A stretch of DNA of 64,000 bases from Turbatrix aceti (taxonomy: Eukaryota > Nematoda > Chromadorea > Rhabditida > Panagrolaimidae), in NCBI GenBank assembly GCA_963969345.1, contig OZ017767.1:62001-126000 (forward strand), read 5' to 3'. Below the pieces are notes generated by a model. That model was given only the letters and a program-made list of their open reading frames with translations. It had not been told where the DNA came from and made no database searches. Positions 1-10,411 of this stretch are shown here, piece by piece (position 1 is the first letter of the stretch; each line of letters starts with the position of its first letter). A program made the position numbers and the translations under genes.

Positions 1-665
1 CCCCACATCTGTCGTGGCCTTCTGCCAAGTTTAGGGCCAAGGTGACTCATTTTCTCCCTTCTCACTCACTTAAGCGATGAAAGTAAAAGGAAAAGGAAGA
101 GATGGGGCAAGATGACTTGTCAAAACAAACACTGACAATTTGTTTTACCTCTGATCGCAGGCAATGACTAACAAATCCTCTCCTCTGATCGCAGGTGTCC
201 TGCCGTAAGTTACAGTTCAATGTTCAAAAAAAGAGTTTTTTCACACGTTCGCCCCAAATATTATGTTTTTGAAAAACAGTACCACAATTTTTTGATTTGT
301 GTTAACAAAACTCAAAACACATTACTGGCCTGGCTGAGCTTATTTCCGGTCGTGTGTCCCGGGTCATGGGCCCCTGTCACGAAATGGGGATAGAGCGAAA
401 TAGAAAAGCTACAAACTTTTTTTTGTTTTTGCCCATCTGCAAAAAAAAAGTGAAATAAAGTGGGTCTCCTTGCCAGTCGTCGTCGTAGTCGCCAAACGAT
501 CCGAAAAAAGTAGCGAGACACAACTTGCATTTTTTTACATTAGCTAGACTGGACCCAGTAATGCAAGTTGGTTTTTTATGGCGGCTTGGGTAGGTCGCAC
601 GGGAAAAAAAGCATTACTTTTATCAGTTTTTTTGGGTAGAAAAAACACTAACCGTAATGTTGTGA
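1..665. repeat. Direct repeat, copy 1 (665 bp, matches 6900-7564)
   Basis: This block is base-for-base identical to 6900-7564, as far as I can read it; position n matches n+6899. Identity stops sharply at 666 against 7565. The left limit is unknown because copy 1 starts at the window edge. On the minus strand the block carries the last 13 bp of the third exon, the last intron and the terminal exon of the repeat-protein gene at 377-2853. The perfect identity means a very recent duplication, gene conversion or an assembly error. Confidence 0.95.
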
Positions 666-2853
666 ACGGTGGTGTCGATGGAAGCGTGAGCGGTGGATTC
701 AACAGCTGCTGCGGCTTCAACAGCTTTTTTGACGACAACCTCAGCAGCATCAGTCGTGACATCGGCGACGCTCTGAATGTCATCAGATGCCACCTGAGCG
801 CCGGAAGAAATAATCTTGGCGCCGTCGTCGACTACAGCCTGAACAGCTTCAGTCGTGGCATCAGCAGCGTTTTGAGCAGTTTCGGTAGTAGAATCAATAG
901 CTTCAGTGTTGACAGCAGCCTGAGAGTCTTCCACGGCAGCGTTGATCAAGTCAACGCCGGAATTGACAGTTTCTTGAGCAGCGTCAGCGGCATCGAAAGC
1001 TGCATCAGACACAGCATGAGCAGCTGCGGCACTAGTATCGACAACTGCGTTAGCAGCATTGGTAGGCACTTCAGCGCTAGTTTCAACAACTTCGGCGCCA
1101 GTGTCGACGATCGTTTGGGCACTGTCTTGGACAACTTCAACGCCGGAGTCGACGGTCTTAGATGCCGATTCAACAGCATTGGATGCAGTGTCAACAACAA
1201 CCTGGGCTCCATCCTGAACAACCTCAGCACCAAAATTGACGACTTCTTGAGCAGCGTTGGTAGAATCAGATGCTGCATCAGTCACAACGTTTACAGCTGC
1301 GGCACCGGTGTCAACGACGGCTTGAGCACCGTCTTGAGCACCTTCGACACCAGATTCAACAGTACTTTGCGTATTATCAGCGGCATCCGATACAACGTTG
1401 GAAACAGCTTCATCAGCTGCAGAGCCGGCATCAACGACGGTGTTTGCGGCGTCAGAAGCAACATCCTGAGCAGCATCAATACTGTCGTCGATCGCATTGT
1501 TTGTGGTGACGACGACCTGTTCAACAGTTTCTCCGACGTTATCAACGACTTCGTCAGCAGCCTTGGTGGCATCAGAAGCTGTGTCAGACACAGCGTGAGC
1601 AGCTGCAGCACTGGTGTCTATAATAGTAACAGCAGCATCGGAAACAGCTTCAGTGCCAGTAGAAGCAGCTTCAGTGCCAATGTCAACGACATCCTGGCCA
1701 GCATCTTGAGCTGCTTCAGCGCCGGAAGAAACAACGTTGGTGGCTTTGTCTGCGACGTCCTGAGCAGCATCAGTGGCGGCATTAATTGCAGCAACACCGG
1801 TGTCGACAACAACCTCGCCGGAATCTTGCACGAGCTGAGAGCCAAGGGTAAGAGCTTTAGAGCCTGTGACAACGGCTTCATCAACAGTTTCGGAAACGTT
1901 GTCAGCGACAACCTGGGCAACTTCGACACCGGAGTCAACGGCTTTGGTAGAGCTGTCGACCACTGTTTCAACGGCTTCAGATGTGGCAGAAGTGGCGTCG
2001 TAGACGAGTTTGGAACCGGCGTTCGATGCCGTTTCAGAGGCGGCAGATGATACTAAAAAATTATTTTTCGTTAAACCACAAAAATAATTTTCTGAATGAA
2101 AATACCAGATTCAGCAGCATCCCCAGCCGCACTGGCAATAACGTTCGCCTGTTCGGTGGCTCCTTCGACAGCATCCACAGCGACATTGGCAACCGCCTCG
2201 CCGACAGCGCTGACAGCTTCCACGGTGCCCTGAGCAACGTCAGATGCAGTTTCTCCAGCAGAGTTGGCAGCATCCGTTGCAGCCTGGCCGGCGGTGTTGG
2301 CAGCGTCGACGGTGGCGTCAACAGCATTTTGAGCAAATGTGGAGACTGCAGTACCTGATTCCGATAATTTTTCACCGACTGCGCTGGTGACAGACGAAAA
2401 AGCGTCCGTCGTGGAGGCGGCAGCGCCCGAGACAGCATCTGAGAGGCGTTTGGTGAGGGGCTGAAATATAACTATGAAAATCATTTTTGGGTGTTGCTAA
2501 AAAATGAAAACGCTAACCTTTTCGGTCGTAACTGCTTGATCAACGTTTTTGCTAGTCGTGTTTTCAGCCGCTGTACCAAGGTGTTTGACAGCGATAATTT
2601 CTTCCTCACCAGCATTGTCCTGAGGTTCACTACTGTCAGTGGTCAGTTGGTTGATAGCATCCGTAGCCTTAGACTTGATGTTTTCCAGAAAATCTCCGCT
2701 AATCTGAATGCCATCCTTGCCATTATCAACGAGAGCCTGCGTAGCGCCGGTAACGCTGTCAACGGCAGCGTTGACGTTGTCTTGCGCAGCTGGCAGTACT
2801 TCATCGACGAGTTTGCTGCTGAGGTTGGCAATGACGTGGTCCGAGTCGGTCAT
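377..2853 (-). CDS. Large Ala/Val/Asp-rich repeat protein, LEA/synuclein-like
   Basis: Four exons read on the minus strand: 2853-2518, 2460-2106, 2052-653 and 436-377 (716 residues). All junctions have GT..AG ends and the sum is a multiple of three. An acceptor-like TTTCAG lies about 30 bp upstream of the ATG, a possible spliced-leader site. The protein has no Cys or Trp and is built from degenerate units of about 11 residues around themes such as VVDTGAEVV, AAQDVA and AHAVSDTA, predicted to form long amphipathic helices. This resembles group 3 LEA proteins, synucleins or perilipin-type 11-mer proteins; such proteins act in desiccation tolerance or lipid-surface binding. There is no signal peptide or membrane segment. 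The last exon adds a short basic-hydrophobic tail (MGKNKKKFVAFLF) and lies inside the 665-bp duplicated block. The function is inferred from composition only; a structural or spacer role is also possible. Confidence 0.8.
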
Positions 2854-5800
2854 GATGTCGGGATCGCTATCTATTCGAAACTGAAATGCACATTTTAGAA
2901 TTTATTTGTTGTTGAAAACCGATTTAATATTTATAAATGTACAATTATGTACAACAACACGCATCAACTAAAAATCGAGTTTAAAAGTATTTTTACATTC
3001 TAAAAATTAATCTTCTTTTACGAAAAAAATCAGTGGTTAGCAAAGTAACTAAAATATTGAAGTACGAGTATCCAAAAAATCACAAGAACTCAAAAAAAAA
3101 GAACAAGAAAATTAATTGATTTTTCAGACACTTCAGGCACAATCAACCCGTCGAATGCATAATAAATTAAATTGTCAGGCCAGCAAGTGATTTCAAGCTT
3201 CCGGGCCAGGGGTTGTGTCGATAATGCAGGCCCCCTGCTTATCGCTTGCGATCACAAAAAAAAAGGAAACACGAGGGTGCATAAAATTTCTGCTGACTAA
3301 GTAAGCAGACAAGCAAAAAGCGGGGGTTTTGTTTTTCCGATGTGTCACGGATGTGCGTTGAAACGAAACAAAAACAAGGAGCCTAAATTTTAAAAAACAT
3401 AAAAAACGAAAAATTCACTTTCGTGAAATAGATTCCATCGGAATCTAAAAACAACAGAAAAAAATTAACCCTGGGCTCATTATTTCTTGTGAGTATCAAA
3501 TCCAATCAGGTTTTGGGTCAAAATTATTTTAACGACATGGCATATTATCCTAATACACATTTTAACATAATTAGACAGCTTACGAGAGCGAAAGTAAGCT
3601 GTGCCACCTGACACATTCATCATCATCCGCTACCCTCTGACTGTCTTCTTTGTTGCTCGCTCGAACCTCCCCCTGCTTTGTACTTGTCGTTTGATCGCAA
3701 AAAATCAAGACGACTTGCTGCAACAACAAACACACTTTTTTGTTAAAATTTTTTTTGACGAATTTTAACATTTGATACTTGGTCAAACAATGAGGTGTTA
3801 CAACAGTATTTACACACTCATAATTGAACATCAGACAGAACAAATGCCAATCCTAATTTTAATGCTACAATATATCGGCACGGCCGTTCGGCCTGGAGGA
3901 ACAAGTTTTCAATTATTATGATAAATAAAACAAGGTATGCACAATGTAATGACAGCACATTCATTTTTATGGACCATTACACAACGTTCTCGCTAGCCTA
4001 GATCACATGAATTTGAGTATCTATTGATAAAAAACATTAAAACATGAGCATGCAATCATGGGAAACGTAGCAAAAAACAATATACTTTTAATTTAAAAAT
4101 TGTTTGGTGAAAAATTTTGAGACTCGTACTACAACGAAAATAAAATTTTATGATGTGTACTTTTTCCCAGCACTTTAAAGTGAGCGATCACAATGAAAAA
4201 GACAAAAATTTATAATTAATAGCAGCATAATGAAACATAAATCATTCCCGACACATTCATGTGATAGCTTGGGCGCCTGACAATTAATTAGGGGAAAACG
4301 GAGAGAAGAATGACTTTGGTATGCAACCGATGAATTGGTATGCGTTTCTGTCAGAAGCGCGTTGCATCGGTAGTACGGTTTATTAGTTTTACATGTCCCT
4401 TATTACTTGTGCACGTGTATCAACCTTTGTGTGCAAAAAATGAATGTCAAGTCATGGAAAATAATAGAACAGAAATCAGAATTATTGCAACAATTTCTCT
4501 GATTAATGTTTTCACATGCAGACCATGAGACAATTGTGCAGTTAACTGCTAATGGCGATCACGTGAACCTTTTCAAATTACTCCTAGTGCAGTTCGTGAT
4601 CTGAAATGACAATGCTGTGCGAATGCTGCTTTTCCGGAAGAAATCAGTGAGATAATGTGTCGGAAAGCAATGATTAATCGGAAAGTGGTCAGTCGAGAAC
4701 GCAATCTGTCACGAGACAAATCAAAACCGCTAAAAGGTCATTTCGCAGAAAAGATCAGACTAAAAAACTGCAAAAGTAAACTTTCGCAGTTACGACCACC
4801 GTTTTGCTGGAGTACTCTGATGCAAAAAACTATTAAAAAAATGGAATAAGTATATATATATCGTGCACCGCAAATTTGTTCTATGCCAGAAAATTATTTC
4901 CGGTACAGAAAAAAACGTGTCAAACATCCCCAAAACAAACTGTTATTTATTCCGGACTTGTTGTTAACAGATATGACACTTGCCCCTACAAACTGGTATT
5001 GCATGACCTTTGAAGAACAACATACTGCAGTCTTGATTCCAGTCAATGTACACTCAGCTTAAAAGCAAAAACAACATCACTTCGTGCCGTTGTACAGATG
5101 ATGCCTTCGATGGATTTTTGATGAAGTCGTCACGACATATTTTTATTTCAACGAACTGTCTGCAATGAATTTGACAGACTGGGCAAGAAAGCTAATGCTA
5201 CAAACATTGTATGCATAAAACGTTAGGGTCTTTCCATGATAGTTGTGCAAAAAAAACTACAAAACAAGTTTATTTGTTTTTGTTCACAGTTCAATTAAGA
5301 CCAAAATGTGTTAAAAATAAGTTTTATTTTTTTGACTCCATCAGTTCGCAAAAAATAATTATGATGTTGTTAGTGTGAAAAATTGAAAATGTTATAACGA
5401 ATCATCAATTTTTGATGTTTCCATCACGCAGTGCTAAAAACATATTAATGTTTATTAAAATATTCTATTTTTTTTATTTTTAGACATTTGTGTCTTTAAA
5501 ATTTCAGCCGTAAAAAACGTCGAAAAAGTCTACAAGTTCCTATCTTATTTTCTATGCGTTTGAAAAATGTAAAAGAAGAACATCCTTGATTTCATGAAAA
5601 AAATAGTTCCGAAACAAGTCACAAACAAAACAATCAAACAATTAAAAAAAAATCCCGCGCTGCCTAACAAGCGCTCGCCAGGCCACCTTCCGAGGCCATG
5701 AACCGACGACAACCTCTTCGTGCAATCCCGATACTCTTTACTATCTCTACACTTTTTGTGATGAATAATTCAACACGAGTAAGAGTAAAAAATATAAAAT

Positions 5801-6899
5801 GTAAAATGTAAATGTAAATTTAAAAAATCTAACACAAGTGATTTGGCGTACCCGATAATAAACACATGCTGGTAACAAAATGAAAAAATCACATAAAAAG
5901 TTTTATAAGTGTGTCTATCGCGTATACAAGGATGTACATATGTAAAAAGTGTATGTACATGGGCACATGCATGAGAAGTGTTGACGGAACAAATTTCAAT
6001 TAAAAAAATTATATTTTTACATTTTTACAAACTGAAATAGTAATTCATTCTTCTTTCTCTCCGATCTGCAATACACCCCACCAAGCACACCCTTTTCCAA
6101 ATTTCGAAAATTCAAGCGACCGACATTATGCTACTTTAAACCCCAGGCCATTCCCGACTGCCACACTTGTTGTGGCGATAATCGGACACGCCGGGCGGAG
6201 AAGAGAGGGGTGTCTGCATGAGTCCACGTACAAGCTCTGCAAGCAAGCGATGTATCCGAAGAAGAGCTACTACGGCCTGACACGAACAATGCGTACCAAT
6301 TCCCATCCTGGGCCCCGGCCTTTCGCCAGGCGTTCGTTTTTTTGGGGGGTTCAATCAGGAAAAAACACAGCCAGTGAAAAAATGATGAGAGAGAAAGAGA
6401 GAGAGATCGAGATCGAAAGTGAGATAGACAGGCAGAAAAAATGTGTGGCTGTATTACAACTGGACAGCGGGAAAGAGTTTAGCGCAGGTAGACTTGCACC
6501 TTACGTTTCTTAGGCTATTGACTGCAGATAGCCTAAGAACCATCGGTAAATTTTTTGCATTGCACAGGTTTCGCGAGCATTACAAAAGGCTTAGTAATAG
6601 TACAAAAAACCGATCAGAAGTATTAAAATTACGACTATTTTTCAATCGCGATCTATTCTATCATTCAAAAATGGAAATAACTCTGAAGTATACAAAAGAA
6701 CAAGAGCACACAATCTCAAATAGACAAACGCAATATTTATTTACAAGCTGAAACGGAAAACACATCCCTAGTTTAACTCGGCTCAACTAATTTTACGTTA
6801 ACTACATATTTTGAAAATCCCCCCTCTCGTCCAAGCCTTTGCCTCTGACAAAAGCAAGCAGTAAGTTGTGCATCAACGATTCATTCGATCACAACGCAC
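2854..6899. other. AT-rich intergenic region
   Basis: About 4 kb without a convincing gene. It holds many short A and T runs and a few more GC-rich islets (around 3190-3245, 5650-5740 and 6060-6360). The reading frames present are short, lack splice-supported continuation and show no family resemblance. The part next to 2853 presumably contains the promoter of the repeat-protein gene. No tRNA-like B box was noticed. Confidence 0.6.
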
Positions 6900-7564
6900 C
6901 CCCACATCTGTCGTGGCCTTCTGCCAAGTTTAGGGCCAAGGTGACTCATTTTCTCCCTTCTCACTCACTTAAGCGATGAAAGTAAAAGGAAAAGGAAGAG
7001 ATGGGGCAAGATGACTTGTCAAAACAAACACTGACAATTTGTTTTACCTCTGATCGCAGGCAATGACTAACAAATCCTCTCCTCTGATCGCAGGTGTCCT
7101 GCCGTAAGTTACAGTTCAATGTTCAAAAAAAGAGTTTTTTCACACGTTCGCCCCAAATATTATGTTTTTGAAAAACAGTACCACAATTTTTTGATTTGTG
7201 TTAACAAAACTCAAAACACATTACTGGCCTGGCTGAGCTTATTTCCGGTCGTGTGTCCCGGGTCATGGGCCCCTGTCACGAAATGGGGATAGAGCGAAAT
7301 AGAAAAGCTACAAACTTTTTTTTGTTTTTGCCCATCTGCAAAAAAAAAGTGAAATAAAGTGGGTCTCCTTGCCAGTCGTCGTCGTAGTCGCCAAACGATC
7401 CGAAAAAAGTAGCGAGACACAACTTGCATTTTTTTACATTAGCTAGACTGGACCCAGTAATGCAAGTTGGTTTTTTATGGCGGCTTGGGTAGGTCGCACG
7501 GGAAAAAAAGCATTACTTTTATCAGTTTTTTTGGGTAGAAAAAACACTAACCGTAATGTTGTGA
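6900..7564. repeat. Direct repeat, copy 2 (665 bp, matches 1-665)
   Basis: Identical to 1-665. On the minus strand it begins with the codons for HNIT, a GTTAGT donor and the downstream terminal exon. Upstream of the breakpoint (7565 onward) the sequence is unrelated to the repeat-protein gene, so the same 3' end is attached to a different upstream exon. Confidence 0.95.
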
Positions 7565-7740
7565 GCCGGATATACCGGAGTTTGATGGTGAGACGGCGGT
7601 TCGTCTGCTGGAGACATATCCTGACTTCCTTCGATATGTTTCATATTTTTTGAAATACCTTCCACAAGCTGAAAACCCGAACTTTCAAGAAAGACAGTGT
7701 CAACTGTGGTTTTAAAACATTTTTTAATGCACACGCGCAA
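7276..7740 (-). pseudogene. Small gene or fragment fused to the duplicated terminal exon
   Basis: A 63-codon frame starts at 7740 and stays open to the duplicated donor at 7552. A TTTTCAG acceptor inside it makes 7668-7552 (39 codons, phase 0 at both ends) an alternative exon. Spliced to the duplicated terminal exon at 7335-7276 it would give a protein of roughly 80 residues that ends like the 716-residue repeat protein. The upstream part is polar and not repetitive, and no family is recognised. It may be a chimeric gene, a remnant, or the 3' end of a gene whose upstream exons I cannot define. The frame is preserved across the junction. Confidence 0.4.
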
Positions 7741-8118
7741 AATAAAAAAATGATCAATAAGTGGCTAACATACCTCCTTTTCTACTTACCTCTTCTCATG
7801 ATCGTGTTTCTCATTTTTTGCAAACTCATCAGGTGTTCTGACGTAAGCTTACCAGCACCTGCTCTTGTTTTGCGAAAGAAAAAAAAATCATTTTCGACAT
7901 TGACATGTGAGTGGAACCGCCTCCCCATTATCCTTGTCTTCTTGAATTGTAAATATAAAAGTTTAACTGGTACAAAATGTCAAAAACAAAGATTTGAGAA
8001 AAATGTATTATACACTTTGGGTTGTAGGTCCTCCTCGTTTTATTTTTCAATTCATAGATATGTACTTATTTTAGTAAATTTTATTTACGTACAAAAAATT
8101 CCAACAAAAAATAATGTG
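7741..8118. other. Short intergenic region
   Basis: 378 bp between the fused fragment and the stop of the nucleotidyltransferase gene. AT-rich, with no supported feature. Part of it is presumably 3' UTR of the minus-strand gene at 8119-9596. Confidence 0.5.
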
Positions 8119-9596
8119 CTACCTGCACTTAAGCTTGGAAAACCACGGTTTCCACTCCGCGTAACTTCGAAACTGTGCAGCCTCGGGGAAGTTAGGAAAT
8201 GAGTCCATGAGCATACCGGAGCGCATTTTTCGGTAAATAAAATCGAAGGCTGTCTTGAAAGCATCTGGTATGTATTCCGATCCGCAGATGGACTTGGACG
8301 CGTACGGGTCGTAGAGAAGAAGCTTGCATCCAGCGTTGCCTAGGATTCTTCTGAAAATTTTTACAGTCCCTTACAATAATATAAATTATTCCCGGATCCA
8401 ACCTCTTAACAGCCAACCCGCGATGAATAAAAATTTCGGTATTGGACGGGTTGAAAGCCTTGTAGTAGTTGACCATTTCGACGACAAGCTCACCAGCCGA
8501 CATGCTATTCCTGCTCCTCCATCCAAGAACGACGGGGTCAATATCGCCATATGTCAAGCTCAGTACCTTTGAAATTTCCAACTCGGGTCCGACGTATTGG
8601 GGATGGGTCTTGCAGAGGACAGGAAGCACGGGTTCATGCAACTGAAAACTTTAATTTCAAAAAAACTGCAGCACGGATCGAGAAGCAAGCCTAAAATCCA
8701 AACTCACAGCTCTGGACTGAAGAAAATGAACCGTAAGCATAGTAAGGTGGTAGCTGGAAAGCAGGCCACCCTTCGAGTTGCGAAGGCCGAGGGCTTCAAA
8801 AAGTCGCTTGAAGTAAAAGTACACCATGGGAAGGCGAGGATCGGCGAGGACGTAGTGCTTGACAAGATTCGTGTTACGGATACCCTGGAAGTTGAAAAGC
8901 GGAACGTGGATGTCAACCGCAAAGCCCGAACGAAAAAAAGCTATTTGTAGCGGCACAACGGCTTTGGACAGCGTTTTTATGTCGTCAATTGCGAAAACCG
9001 AATCGACAGAAACCAATTCACGGGTCAGATGTTCCAATTGGTCAAAAAAATCTTAAAACACAGAAAACGCCTCCAATCAATTCAAAAAATAGCTTACAAT
9101 GACGGAAATCGTAATCAGAAGCAATGTCGTCGTAAAACGTCGGGTCATCGGTGTAGAAGCAAAGGTCGATATCCGAGCTCTGATCAAGAACCAATCCATT
9201 GGCCATCGATCCGACAGGCACTAGCCTCACCCTGGGCGTGCAAATGTGCTTTTCAATCGTCTGGATCAAAGGTTGGCGGTCGGCTAAGAGCTAGAAGCGT
9301 AAAAATGCTCCGCATCTTACAAATCCGAATAAAATCACACCTTTTTATGAACCCTGACCCTGCGCTGTTCGTAAGAATCCAGCAGCTTATTCAGATACTT
9401 TATCCGCCTCGAATACTGGCTGCACACGTATTTAGGAAAGCTAACTGGAGGTGGCTTAGAATCCGTTAAAGTCACTGAAAACGAAGAATGAAGTAGGCAA
9501 TGTCGCAGAAGACAAACCTGATTCTATTGAAGCTGTTGAAAACCCATGTATCTGCCGATGCCATCTTGAAAGCAAAATACGAACCATCAAAGACAT
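8119..9596 (-). CDS. Non-canonical poly(A)/poly(U) polymerase (GLD-2/PUP type)
   Basis: Six exons: 9596-9518, 9474-9341, 9290-9098, 9051-8708, 8641-8403 and 8350-8119 (406 residues). The introns are 43-66 bp and all phases agree. The protein adds A or U residues to RNA 3' ends. The nucleotidyltransferase signature VGSMANGLVLDQSSDIDLC carries two metal-binding Asp residues, and a third sits in AVDIHVP. The helical part GLLSSYHLTMLTVHFLQ and a PAP-associated region (GDIDPVVLGW, SAGELVVEMVNYY, LYDPYASKS) follow. There is no zinc finger or RNA-binding domain, as in Cid1 and nematode PUP or GLD-2-like enzymes. The second exon (SKPPPVSFPKYV, a basic helix) leads into the catalytic core. The first exon is the least certain part: it supplies the only in-frame ATG but has no family support. 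Nucleotide preference cannot be told from the sequence. Confidence 0.85.
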
Positions 9597-9775
9597 AAAG
9601 AGTGGCGAATTCGTTATTAGTTGTACGCAAGCACCGGATTTTAAGTAAAACAATTTTTGGCAAAGCGAACCAAAGAAACAATTTTGAAAAACACAGCACG
9701 CGGATTTTCCTACGAGCGCTGCGTTGCAACTTGCGTGCAAGCCTAAAAATTGTCAATCAGACCTAAAACCGTTAC

Positions 9776-10124
9776 CAGTGTTCCGCTCTGGCCAAAATCA
9801 AGAGTCGACTCTTTCGACTCCGACTAACAGAATCGACTCTTTGACTCCAAGTCAAAATAGGTTAACAGAAAATGCATCAATAAACGCCTAAAACTTCGTG
9901 CTTTCATCTTTAACGAGTTTTTATTTTACAAAATCATAAATTTGGCACCAAAAATGGCTATAAAAGTGTATTTTTTTCAAAAAATTTTCATCAAAGAGGT
10001 GACTCCAAAGAGTCAAAAAGTCATTTGGTAAAAATCGACTCTCGACTCTGACTCTGACTCGCGACTCTCAGAGTCAGAGTCAGAGTCAAAGAGTCGACTC
10101 TGAGTCGGAGTCAGCGGAACACTG
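9776..10124. mobile_element. hAT-like MITE with GACTC/GAGTC subterminal arrays
   Basis: A 349-bp non-autonomous element. Its termini are inverted repeats: CAGTGTTCCGCT at the left and AGCGGAACACTG at the right. It is flanked by an 8-bp duplication, ACCGTTAC (9768-9775) and ACCGTTAT (10125-10132), with one mismatch. A CAGTG terminus plus an 8-bp TSD is typical of hAT elements. Inside both ends are dense opposed arrays of GACTC and GAGTC motifs able to form a foldback. There is no coding sequence. It lies between the nucleotidyltransferase gene and the SNF gene, about 250 bp upstream of the presumed SNF splice-leader site. Confidence 0.88.
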
Positions 10125-10411
10125 ACCGTTATTGTCTTTGAATAAAGAATTCTACTTTATTCATGCAAAAATCGTCGTTATGATCTGCATGATTACTATC
10201 ACCTGCTTCAATGGCTGCATAAACGATGGAGTAATCGTTGCATTTTTTTGTTTGCGAATCAAGCCCTTGCGTGCAAACAACGATCTATCCGACGAGCAAT
10301 AGCTGTTTCTACCATCGTTTATAACGCTGTATGTTTTTCACTTTGATACCAATAAACTGCTGTTTTTTAGGGAACTTCGTATCGACTGTCATAATTCGTG
10401 CGCCGATTGTT

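Noticed and set aside
578..2050. 490-codon open frame on the plus strand
   Set aside because: It is the antisense shadow of the repetitive minus-strand gene; the skewed codon composition (GTY, GAY, GCY) keeps the opposite frame open. Splice signals and product sense support only the minus strand.
7750..8202. 150-codon plus-strand frame with hydrophobic start
   Set aside because: No family resemblance, AT-driven hydrophobicity, and overlap with the end of a well-supported minus-strand gene.
9479..9660. Short plus-strand frame reading like part of a SET domain (IRTIKDIKSGEFVI)
   Set aside because: Only about 60 codons, no start, no flanking SET motifs or clear splice continuation, and antisense to the first nucleotidyltransferase exon. 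Probably chance, though a profile search would settle it.
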